A DNA stretch of 34,563 bases, from positions 1-34,563 of the forward strand of contig JAGHUI010000044.1 in assembly GCA_018064885.1 (NCBI GenBank). The letters are read 5' to 3'. Positions 1 through 6,559 of the stretch are shown here, piece by piece (position 1 is the stretch's first letter; each line of letters starts with the position of its first letter). The DNA comes from Candidatus Minthosoma equi (lineage in GTDB: Bacteria > Bacteroidota > Bacteroidia > Bacteroidales > Bacteroidaceae). Below the pieces are notes generated by a model. That model was not told where the DNA came from. It ran no database searches and was given only the letters and a program-made list of their open reading frames with translations. The position numbers and the translations under genes were made by a program.

Positions 1-171
1 ACATCCGATTATGCTGATGAACTTGCACGAAAGCGAAATGTTTTCCAAAGTGTGACAGGCACTAAAAGCGCTGTACATTCTATTATGATTACTACAGATG
101 GCCTGGTGCAAAATGAGCATTGGGGTGAGGTGCAAGCAGATATACAATTGAACGATTTATATGAACTCTAA
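1..171 (+). CDS. AAA-family ATPase, C-terminal fragment (cut by window edge)
   Basis: The first frame is open from the window edge to TAA at 169-171 and gives 56 residues. The segment RKRNVFQSVTGTKSAVHSI, followed by ITTDGLVQNEHWG and the ending IQLNDLYEL, resembles the C-terminus of the archaeal-type ATP-binding proteins (ATPase_2 superfamily) that are abundant in Bacteroides and Prevotella, which typically end in a Thr-Thr-x-Gly-Leu strand and an Asp-Asp-Leu-Phe-like tail. The P-loop and Walker B parts would lie outside the window. These ATPases have no settled role and often sit in variable regions. The reading frame is seen directly; the family is recalled from the C-terminal pattern alone. 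Confidence 0.6.
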   Translation, partial: TSDYADELARKRNVFQSVTGTKSAVHSIMITTDGLVQNEHWGEVQADIQLNDLYEL

Positions 172-333
172 GCAATGGCAAACTACGGAACAATACTCGT
201 TGTGGAGCCTTTGATGAGTATGATTATTTCGTAGGCCTTAACACAGATAATTGCACTCTGTATGTCTGGTATAGAAAGAGAACATCCTAAGGATGAGAAT
301 GAACTATAAGTCAATAATAATTTCTACTATTAT
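172..333. other. Non-coding or decayed stretch between ATPase and repeat
   Basis: No complete gene is visible. One frame is open from 165 to TAA at 288-290 and reads like protein near its end (AFDEYDYFVGLNTDNC, then LYVWYRKRTS), but it has no start codon and no upstream continuation. It could be a decayed gene end or chance. Nothing else stands out before the repeat that starts at 334. Confidence 0.3.
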
Positions 334-527
334 AGAAGTGTTATAGAGACTAAGGTTTATGTTCAAAATTTCATTACAAATACCTTTACTAAAAGGGTAA
401 GTGTTGGGTAAGTGATGTGGTAAGTGTTGAAAAAACACTTACCACATACAATATGCTGACATATAAGATGTTACTTCAAAAAGGGTAAGTGGTAACATCT
501 TTTTGAAGAACTCTCAAATTTACAGGA
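334..527 (+). repeat. Palindromic repeat element, left copy (inverted mate at 33034-33226)
   Basis: About 194 bp that recur in inverted orientation near the right end of the window, with about four substitutions and one small indel-like patch near 505-513. Inside are four direct copies of GGTAAGTG (396-403, 407-414, 419-426, 484-491) and one inverted copy (436-443). ATGTGGTAAGTGTT (415-428) pairs perfectly with 434-447 around a 5-nt loop. AAGATGTTAC (465-474) pairs with 492-501, while CTTCAAAAAG (474-483) pairs with 499-508, so these two stems interlock. There is no open reading frame of note. The element starts about 10 bp past the end of the broken GH2 gene. It resembles a REP- or MITE-like interspersed element. 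Confidence 0.85.
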
Positions 528-536
528 GATTTGATA

Positions 537-940
537 TCAGTCCTTTCTTTCTTTGTCGGTTCCCATGGTGTTCTTTCCACCATAAATGCTGTAGTTGATG
601 TCGCCGTTCAACTCAATGTTCACGAAGTCGTTGCGGAATGATGTGCTGAGCCCTCCATCTCCCAGTTGCTTGGCACATGGATGTTGCTCCATTTGCTGTC
701 GCTGAAAGCTGGTTGGAAAAAATTCTGCGGAACTTCCTCAGGAGTGTTGGAAAAAAGGAATTTCCATGTGCCATTCAGCGGGATGTGCTTATCAGCCAAG
801 TAGTAAGCATGCCCTTCTTCCTGATTTTCCTCAAAGACATTAGTGTTCTCGATGTAATCATAAATCTTCTCGATATACTGAGCTTTCATCTGCAACGCCA
901 GCATTGCCAGAAAGCATAATGATAAGGATTTCTTAAACAT
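537..940 (-). pseudogene. Broken GH2 beta-galactosidase start fused to an unrelated tail
   Basis: From ATG at 940 the frame gives a signal peptide (MFKKSLSLCFLAMLALQMKA) and then the opening of a family 2 glycoside hydrolase: NGTWKFLFS, then FSDSKWSNIHVPSNWEMEG. Intact GH2 beta-galactosidases continue for about 1000 residues (NWEMxGYGxPxY and so on). Here the frame breaks straight after NWEMEG, about position 650-655, and stops at 620-622. The neighbouring frame is open from the junction to TGA at 537-539 and reads as a plausible protein end (STSFRNDFVNIELNGDIN, then YSIYGGKNTMGTDKERKD) that does not look like GH2. This suggests a large deletion joining the beta-galactosidase start to the 3' end of another gene. 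A start further upstream at 988 would put unlikely residues before the signal peptide. Confidence 0.75.
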
Positions 941-1003
941 ATAATTACAACAACTAAAATTAGCTGACTGGGGAGTTGCCCTACTCAATTCTTTTGTACA
1001 TTT

Positions 1004-1030
1004 CCCGACTTTCTCATTCAGAAGGTCGGG
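1004..1030. terminator. Hairpin, possible terminator
   Basis: CCCGACTTTCT pairs with AGAAGGTCGGG (one G-T pair) around a 5-nt loop. On the plus strand it is followed by a T-rich run (ATTTGTTTTG). No intact plus-strand gene lies just upstream, so it may be left over from a lost gene. Confidence 0.4.
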
Positions 1031-1069
1031 ATTTGTTTTGTCCTCAAGCTATGTGAATCAAGTTGATAA

Positions 1070-1171
1070 GTCCCACAGATTGGCTACGCTGAGCTAAAGG
1101 TTGCACTGATTCCACAGGATAAGTCTCACCTTGTGAGAGACACCATCCGGACGGCAGTTCCAAAGGAATAA
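1070..1171 (+). pseudogene. Possible orphan C-terminal gene fragment
   Basis: After an in-frame stop at 1067-1069 this frame is open for 33 codons to TAA at 1169-1171 and reads VPQIGYAELKVALIPQDKS, then HLVRDTIRTAVPKE. The composition is protein-like, but there is no ATG and no matching upstream part, so if real it is only the end of a lost gene. I do not recognise the family, and a chance open frame is possible. Confidence 0.2.
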
Positions 1172-1213
1172 CAATCTGTGCCATTTGTGGGAAATAAAAT
1201 CTCAAACATCAAA

Positions 1214-1317
1214 AGTGACAGGTTGAGCTGTCTTTTTTTCAACCTGTCACTCAACCTGTCACTCATTATCGGTATGATTATCTATCCATTATCTCAAAAA
1301 GTGACAGAGTGACAGCT
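1214..1317. repeat. GTGACAG palindromic repeat cluster
   Basis: AGTGACAGGTTGA (1214-1226) pairs perfectly with TCAACCTGTCACT (1239-1251). The latter is repeated in tandem at 1251-1263 with a 12-nt period. Two more direct copies of GTGACAG follow at 1301-1307 and 1309-1315, and GACAGCT (1311-1317) is complementary to AGCTGTC (1226-1232). The design (a short word in direct and inverted copies making alternative stems) matches that of the 334-527 element, although the word differs. The cluster lies just past the 3' end of the GH105 gene and may also act in its transcript's end. Confidence 0.7.
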
Positions 1318-1354
1318 TTTTTACGAAATTCTCTCATGTACAAAAATCCTCTCG

Positions 1355-2653
1355 TTATTTGACATAGAATATTGGTTCGTCTGTGCCTGGATCTTCTGGA
1401 TAGAAATGAATGGCGCTGTCGTTCATTTTTATGTGTTGTGTATTGATTATCTGATAGATTTCGGATGCTGCCCAGATGACAGGACCATAGCCATGAGCGG
1501 CGAAGTTGTTGACAGGTCGATAGGCATAGAACGCAGGATCGAAGGCGAGTCCTGTGCCGACACATGTGCCTTCCACCTGTCCTGTGCTGTTGATGTGGGC
1601 GTTGACATAGTTCCATGCAAGGATGGCTTGTGCGCCGTATGTCTCTGGGTCTATCCAGCCTTTGTTTATTGCATGGGCAATGCAGTAGCAGTAGATGGCG
1701 GTGCAGGATGTCTCAAGATATGTGTCGTTGCGATCGAGAAGCTGATGCCATGCTCCGTCATGATGCTGGAGCGGCATGAGACCTGAGAGGTGCTCTTTGA
1801 AGTAGTTCATGATGAGGGCAGATTCCCTGACATCGAGAAGTTCGCATGCTGTGAGCAATGCCCAACCGTTTGCTCTGCCCCAGAAGAAGCTTGGGTGGTT
1901 CTCGCCTTCTACCCATCCGTGACGGTATAGATGCTTCTGTGGAACCCACATCTTGTCATGGAAAAGCTTGAACTGACGAAGTGCTTCATCGTATTCTCCA
2001 TGATAAGCCAGTGCTGGTATGCCCATGAACATGTCGTCGAGCCAGACGGTGTTTTTCACAGGGCGTAGTCGTGCAAACTGTCCGTCGGAATATCGATATT
2101 GCTTATTGGCTATATAATTATAATAAGTGTCAATCTGATTGTCCAAGATGCTGGATTTCTTGCTGTTTCGTGCTTTGATCATTGCGCTGCATATTGCTCC
2201 GCAATCGTCAAGTGCGTCTGGTGCAACAACCTGCATCATGAGAGGGTCAATTTTTTTTCCTTCGTCCAGCCATTTGCGGAACTTTGGTGCTTGCTTTGCA
2301 AGGAACTCCATGCGAGAAATGGCATAGTTGGTGTATGACTTGTCTCCAGTAACCTCTCCTGCACGAAGCATGGCAGAATAGGTCACTCCCCATTCGTAGC
2401 TGGTTAGACGAAATGTGCCTCGCTGCAACTGTTTTCCGCTTTCATCAAGCGACATGGGGGTGCAGCTGTCGATGTAGTTTTTCACTCTGTCCATAGTTGT
2501 TTTCACCTCTTCCGTAGAAGGAATAGCGTATGGGATAGTGTATGCTGGCTTCATCAGATGGAGTGGGGCGGTGGCATCGTTCTGAACCTGAGCAGAGAGC
2601 GCAACAGGCATTACACAGAGAGTGAGTGCTGGCAATAGATTTTTGATTGTCAT
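1355..2653 (-). CDS. GH105 unsaturated rhamnogalacturonyl hydrolase
   Basis: Secreted (signal peptide, residues 1-21, ending LSAQ), 432 residues, of which about 45-405 form the alpha/alpha-barrel of family 105 (YteR type). These enzymes remove the 4,5-unsaturated uronic acid left at the non-reducing end of pectic oligosaccharides by lyases. Visible hallmarks are WLDDMFMG (204-211), carrying the Asp pair thought to include the general acid, FFWGRANGW (256-264), and LxHHDGxWHQLL near 295-306. The gene starts 23 bp after the stop of the PL26-like lyase, whose product is its expected substrate, so the two are almost certainly one operon. About 29 residues after the barrel (end PGTDEPIFYVK) have no clear role. 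The family call is firm; the exact oligosaccharide is inferred from the neighbour. Confidence 0.9.
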   Translation of the reverse strand: MTIKNLLPALTLCVMPVALSAQVQNDATAPLHLMKPAYTIPYAIPSTEEVKTTMDRVKNYIDSCTPMSLDESGKQLQRGTFRLTSYEWGVTYSAMLRAGEVTGDKSYTNYAISRMEFLAKQAPKFRKWLDEGKKIDPLMMQVVAPDALDDCGAICSAMIKARNSKKSSILDNQIDTYYNYIANKQYRYSDGQFARLRPVKNTVWLDDMFMGIPALAYHGEYDEALRQFKLFHDKMWVPQKHLYRHGWVEGENHPSFFWGRANGWALLTACELLDVRESALIMNYFKEHLSGLMPLQHHDGAWHQLLDRNDTYLETSCTAIYCYCIAHAINKGWIDPETYGAQAILAWNYVNAHINSTGQVEGTCVGTGLAFDPAFYAYRPVNNFAAHGYGPVIWAASEIYQIINTQHIKMNDSAIHFYPEDPGTDEPIFYVK

Positions 2654-2676
2654 GAGAACTGTATATTTTTATAGTT

Positions 2677-5547
2677 TTATTTGTTTATTGTTTCTTTCAT
2701 GAATATGGCATCGAGTGTCCATGTGGCACAATCGTTAGTCCATATTGTTGATTTCCTTTCGGATAATGGTGGATTGAAAAACAGGTCGTTCCATGCTTGC
2801 TGTTTCAATTTGTCATCTCCCAATCGCCATCCAGCATACGCAGCAAGACGAGGAATACTGAATTTGTTTTTACGAATTTCAAGTGCTTTTTGCTTATATT
2901 CTTTATTATGGATAAGCCAAGCATTGTAGAATGGCTTGTTGCTGATGCTCATTTCCATTTCGTTCAGCAATTCAAATCCTCCCATGATTGGCATAAGATG
3001 GTTGGTGCTGAGCTCGTCAGGAGTTTCTGTTGAGATTATTCCTGTTGCAGGGTCATATCCAAGAGCTAATGGTCCTTGGAAGAAGCCGTGAGGAAGGTTG
3101 GCAATAGAGGTCATGCCATTTTGCAATTTCTGAAGATAAGGATTGCTGTTGTCATTTGGATTCAGGGTACGTTCCCACTCTGTAAACCAGTTGCTGGCGT
3201 ATCCTAGCCAATCGGGACCTATGCGCAGACGTGCTGGTGCGGAACATGGGTATTGGTCACGAGGCTGTGCAAGGCGCATAGGGTCGAGCGTATATAATAA
3301 TGTGTCGGAATCTGTCACATCATGCATGATATCTCCGATGCGTTCATCGGCTGTGAGATAATAATAAAAGCGATTCCACCATGCTTCGGAAATTCGTGAC
3401 TCCTTGGCTCCGCATCCCCAATGAGTGACATTATGACGAGAGCCAAGACCAGCATGAGGACCAATATGGTATGTGTCAACCTCGGAGCAATGGCGTGTCA
3501 TGGCTTCCGCCATTCGCCAAACCTTAGGATCGCCAGTCCTGAGGAACTGATACCACAGCATGGCAGGTGTACCAAGTTCTGTATTGTCCCATGCGAATCC
3601 TCCAACGTCATATCGCCATTCGTCTCTCGAACGGTCGTAGGCATGCATCACATCGCCGTAGTTGAAGAATCCGTACCAGGCGTTGCGCTCAATCTCCTTT
3701 TCGTAGAATGACATGATGCCATCGAGTGTGCTCTCTATGATTGAGTCACGTTCATTCTCAACCGTTGGCAGCGACCAGATGCCGAAGGCTCGCTTGCGGT
3801 GCTGGTATTCGGGAGTGCAGCAGAATGTAAGTTCGTTCATTTCGCCATCTTTGTTGTTCTCTCCATTCCCGATGAATATCGTGCTTGTCCTGCCAATGCC
3901 CCAGGCAGTGGAGAGTCCCGGCTGCACATCCTCGTATGCTGCTTCGAGGGTGTGAGCGATGGTGTCGTAGTGTTCAAATCTGTATGGCTCGGCTTCTGGC
4001 GAATAGAGGCTGATGGTGACGATAGCTGTGTCGCTGCGTGCATTGTCAACTTGCAGCGTTGAAGGGTGGCTCTCCCAGAAATCTTTCAGTCGGAAGGAAA
4101 TGCTCGACGTGCTGTCGCCTACGGTCACCTGGCCGTTGTGCCTTGTTCCTTCGTATGTCCCAATCCAAGGCGACCCACTTGTTGCTCTCTTGCGAACAGA
4201 ATAGCCATTTGCTGAAAGCTGAGAAAGTCTGAAACCATCCCACTTTGCTATGTTTCGAATCATATCTTGGGTGATGGCGTCATTTGCTTTCAGGTCAATA
4301 TTTCTGCGAGCCACAAGAGGCTGGACAGACATCTCCTTGTTGTCGAAGAACTTCACGTATCGCTCATATTCGGGACCATGCATAGGCACCTTGAAGTGTA
4401 TGCTCAGCTCGTGAAGTCCTTCTTTGTTGAGGGCGCTGTCAACCAAGAGCGTATGCACCATCTTCTTCATGCCGAAACAGTTGTAAGTGCGGATGATGAA
4501 GTTTTTGCCAGTATATTTTTTCACCTTACGAACATCATCGGCGGACTCTTCTGAACAAGAAAGCACAGGCTGCACTTTATTGTTTACCGTCAAATAGAAA
4601 GGTGGGAACTCGTCAGGTTCAGGCTTGCGAATGTATTTCAACTTCAGACCTTTCTGCTTGTATATGAGTAACGTGTCGCAATTCTCCTTGACGGGCACAC
4701 AGAAAGCCTGCCACTTAGCGCTTCCGTCATGCCACGAGGCAAGTCTCCAAGTGGAGTGTGCATATATCACTTGGTCTGTTCCCTTTATCGTGAAGCCATC
4801 ATCATACTTCTCGCCTTGATTGAAAGGAACACCAAATGTGACTACACCCTTTCTTTTGTTTCTGCTTCCGCTGATGTTCCTTACCAAAATAGGCTCAGCA
4901 TCAGGATTCGAGCATTCATACTTGAAATTTCTCAGCTGGGCATGAGCCATTGTGGTGCGAAATGCGAAATAGCCCTGAGTCAGTGGCTGAGGGTCAACAT
5001 AATCCACAAGACATTCTCCATCAATGTAGTAGCGTGCTCTGCCATCCACCTGTTCCAGTCTTATGTTGTACCATTTATTGGGAACGAGCAGATGTTCCTT
5101 GTCTGTATATTCCTTCAGGATGCGAGGACGGAAGTCGGCAGACTCCACACCTTTGGCATCGCCATTATAGCGACGAAAACGAGTGGTAGTGTTCCAATTT
5201 CCGCCATAGCCTAAATAGTATGTTTGCAGGGCGTAATTATCAACAAAACGACCGCCACAACCGCCACATTTGTCTGCCATCCAGAAGCAGTTGAGGTCGC
5301 TGACTCTCGTATTGCCTTGTTCGTTACGGAAACGTTTGTCGGAAATGATTCTTGCTTCGTATTCAATGATGACATTCCCTTCCATCAGCTCGTTGCACCA
5401 TAATGATAAGCCTTTTGGGGAGTAGATGTCTGCAGTCTCGCCTTTCCATGTGACGGCAGATGATGGGTCTTCTGCTTCAACATGCCAATGCTGGGCTGAT
5501 GCTATGAGGGGAATCAGCATGAACAAGAAAGAAAGTGGTAAATGCAT
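2677..5547 (-). CDS. PL26-like exo-rhamnogalacturonan lyase (PcRGLX/YetA type) with DUF6250-like N-terminus
   Basis: A 956-residue secreted protein (signal peptide 1-18, ending IASA). Residues about 20-212 form a concanavalin-like sandwich resembling DUF6250 (RARYYIDGECLVDYVDP, GYFAFRTT), with an odd Cys/Gly cluster KCGGCGG near 93-99. From about 220 the sequence resembles the beta domains of PcRGLX/YetA proteins (VTFGVPFNQGE at 236-246, then WRLASWHDGSAKW), followed by a large helical region with EWRYDVGGFAWDNTE and GPHAGLGSRHNVTHWG. Characterised relatives (family PL26) release unsaturated disaccharides from rhamnogalacturonan I. The GH105 gene follows by 23 bp, giving a two-step route: lyase cleavage, then removal of the unsaturated uronate. 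A homologous hydrolase-like role cannot be excluded. The minus-strand TATATTTG at 5587-5580 is a likely promoter element. Confidence 0.75.
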   Translation of the reverse strand: MHLPLSFLFMLIPLIASAQHWHVEAEDPSSAVTWKGETADIYSPKGLSLWCNELMEGNVIIEYEARIISDKRFRNEQGNTRVSDLNCFWMADKCGGCGGRFVDNYALQTYYLGYGGNWNTTTRFRRYNGDAKGVESADFRPRILKEYTDKEHLLVPNKWYNIRLEQVDGRARYYIDGECLVDYVDPQPLTQGYFAFRTTMAHAQLRNFKYECSNPDAEPILVRNISGSRNKRKGVVTFGVPFNQGEKYDDGFTIKGTDQVIYAHSTWRLASWHDGSAKWQAFCVPVKENCDTLLIYKQKGLKLKYIRKPEPDEFPPFYLTVNNKVQPVLSCSEESADDVRKVKKYTGKNFIIRTYNCFGMKKMVHTLLVDSALNKEGLHELSIHFKVPMHGPEYERYVKFFDNKEMSVQPLVARRNIDLKANDAITQDMIRNIAKWDGFRLSQLSANGYSVRKRATSGSPWIGTYEGTRHNGQVTVGDSTSSISFRLKDFWESHPSTLQVDNARSDTAIVTISLYSPEAEPYRFEHYDTIAHTLEAAYEDVQPGLSTAWGIGRTSTIFIGNGENNKDGEMNELTFCCTPEYQHRKRAFGIWSLPTVENERDSIIESTLDGIMSFYEKEIERNAWYGFFNYGDVMHAYDRSRDEWRYDVGGFAWDNTELGTPAMLWYQFLRTGDPKVWRMAEAMTRHCSEVDTYHIGPHAGLGSRHNVTHWGCGAKESRISEAWWNRFYYYLTADERIGDIMHDVTDSDTLLYTLDPMRLAQPRDQYPCSAPARLRIGPDWLGYASNWFTEWERTLNPNDNSNPYLQKLQNGMTSIANLPHGFFQGPLALGYDPATGIISTETPDELSTNHLMPIMGGFELLNEMEMSISNKPFYNAWLIHNKEYKQKALEIRKNKFSIPRLAAYAGWRLGDDKLKQQAWNDLFFNPPLSERKSTIWTNDCATWTLDAIFMKETINK

Positions 5548-5579
5548 TTAGTTTTCAGGTTTTTTGTGGAAATATGCTA

Positions 5580-5587
5580 CAAATATA
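5580..5587 (-). promoter_or_regulatory. Probable -7 element for the lyase-GH105 operon
   Basis: On the minus strand TATATTTG matches the Bacteroidetes -7 consensus TAnnTTTG, 33 bp before the lyase ATG. The TTTG-like -33 box is not convincing here. Confidence 0.45.
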
Positions 5588-5605
5588 GCAAGTTCATTTC
5601 AATTC

Positions 5606-5638
5606 TTTGCTATAAAAGAAGGAAAATCGTTAACTTTG
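5606..5638 (+). promoter_or_regulatory. Bacteroidetes-type promoter for the M48 peptidase gene
   Basis: TTTG at 5606-5609 and TAACTTTG at 5631-5638, separated by 21 nt, fit the -33/-7 consensus of Bacteroidetes housekeeping promoters. The ATG lies 57 bp downstream. No other good promoter is seen between this gene and the CinA-type gene ending at 12239, so it may serve the whole run. Confidence 0.75.
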
Positions 5639-5695
5639 CGAAGGAAATAAACGAAAACTATAACGAAAACTAAAACTAAAAAATAGAAACTGAAG

Positions 5696-6514
5696 ATGAA
5701 AAGTATTATCAGGAAAATTGCTGTCGGTGCAGCTGTAGTGCTCTTGACAGCTTGTGGCACAACTTCTACTGTGCCTATCACGGGTCGCAAGCATCATTTG
5801 CTAGTTGATGATCAGCAGGTGTTGAGTTTGAGTAAGCAACAGTACAGCGATGTGCTGAAACAGTCGAAACTTTCTTCTAATGCTGCCAATACTGCCATGG
5901 TGAAGAGGGTAGGACAGAGACTTGCAACGGCTGTGGAAACTTATCTGAAACAGAATGGCATGGAAGGTGAACTGAAGAATTTTGAGTGGGAATTCAACCT
6001 GATAGTCAACAATCAGGTGAATGCCTTCTGTATGCCTGGAGGAAAGATTGTTGTGTATGAAGGCATTCTTCCTGTCACTCAGGACGAAGCGTCATTGGCT
6101 ATTGTACTTGGTCATGAGATAGCTCATGCTGTGGCAAAGCATTCAGCAGAGCAGATGTCTAAACAAATGCGTCAGCAGATGGGCACAAGTGTGCTCAGCG
6201 GCGTGGTTGGCCAGTTGGCTGGTCAGAATGCTGGCAGTATTGCTTCGCAGGTGGCAAGTTCTGGATTCAACTTTGCAAATTTGAAATACAGCCGTGACAA
6301 TGAATCCGAAGCAGACCACATGGGACTTATCTTTGCTGCTATGGCAGGATATGATCCGCAGAAGGCTGTTGCTTTCTGGCAGAGAATGGCTGCTCAATCA
6401 TCATCAAATAAGAGTGACCTTTTCAGCGATCATCCAAGCGATGCAAAGCGTATTGCTGCTCTTGAAAAGGAGATGCCAGAGGCAATGAAATACTATAAGC
6501 CAGCTAAAAAGTAA
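5696..6514 (+). CDS. M48 family metallopeptidase, lipoprotein
   Basis: A 272-residue lipoprotein: the signal sequence ends in a lipobox LLTAC with Cys20. The zinc motif HEIAH is at 140-144, and the third ligand is expected at Glu205 in NESEADHMG. This is the layout of the small periplasmic M48 proteases (LoiP/YcaL/Oma1-like) that degrade misfolded envelope proteins. The region PGGKIVVYEGILP (114-126) precedes the active-site helix, as is usual in the family. The gene is followed after 45 bp by the esterase-epimerase fusion in the same direction. The M48 call is firm; the substrate and quality-control role come from relatives. Confidence 0.92.
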   Translation: MKSIIRKIAVGAAVVLLTACGTTSTVPITGRKHHLLVDDQQVLSLSKQQYSDVLKQSKLSSNAANTAMVKRVGQRLATAVETYLKQNGMEGELKNFEWEFNLIVNNQVNAFCMPGGKIVVYEGILPVTQDEASLAIVLGHEIAHAVAKHSAEQMSKQMRQQMGTSVLSGVVGQLAGQNAGSIASQVASSGFNFANLKYSRDNESEADHMGLIFAAMAGYDPQKAVAFWQRMAAQSSSNKSDLFSDHPSDAKRIAALEKEMPEAMKYYKPAKK

Positions 6515-6559
6515 GCAATCATGTGAAGTTGATTGTAAACCGTATGTTATTTTGAAACC

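Larger units (their letters stand above)
941..1354. other. Gene-poor interval with hairpins and repeats
   Basis: This 414-bp stretch contains no full gene. It holds a hairpin at 1004-1030, a possible orphan C-terminal reading frame at 1070-1171, and a cluster of GTGACAG repeats at 1214-1317; each is listed separately. With the broken GH2 gene and the repeat at 334-527 it forms a 1.2-kb zone of decayed sequence. Confidence 0.6.

Noticed and set aside
1201-1320. CRISPR array
   Set aside because: The GTGACAG copies are short, partly inverted and irregularly spaced, with no repeat-spacer periodicity and no cas genes.
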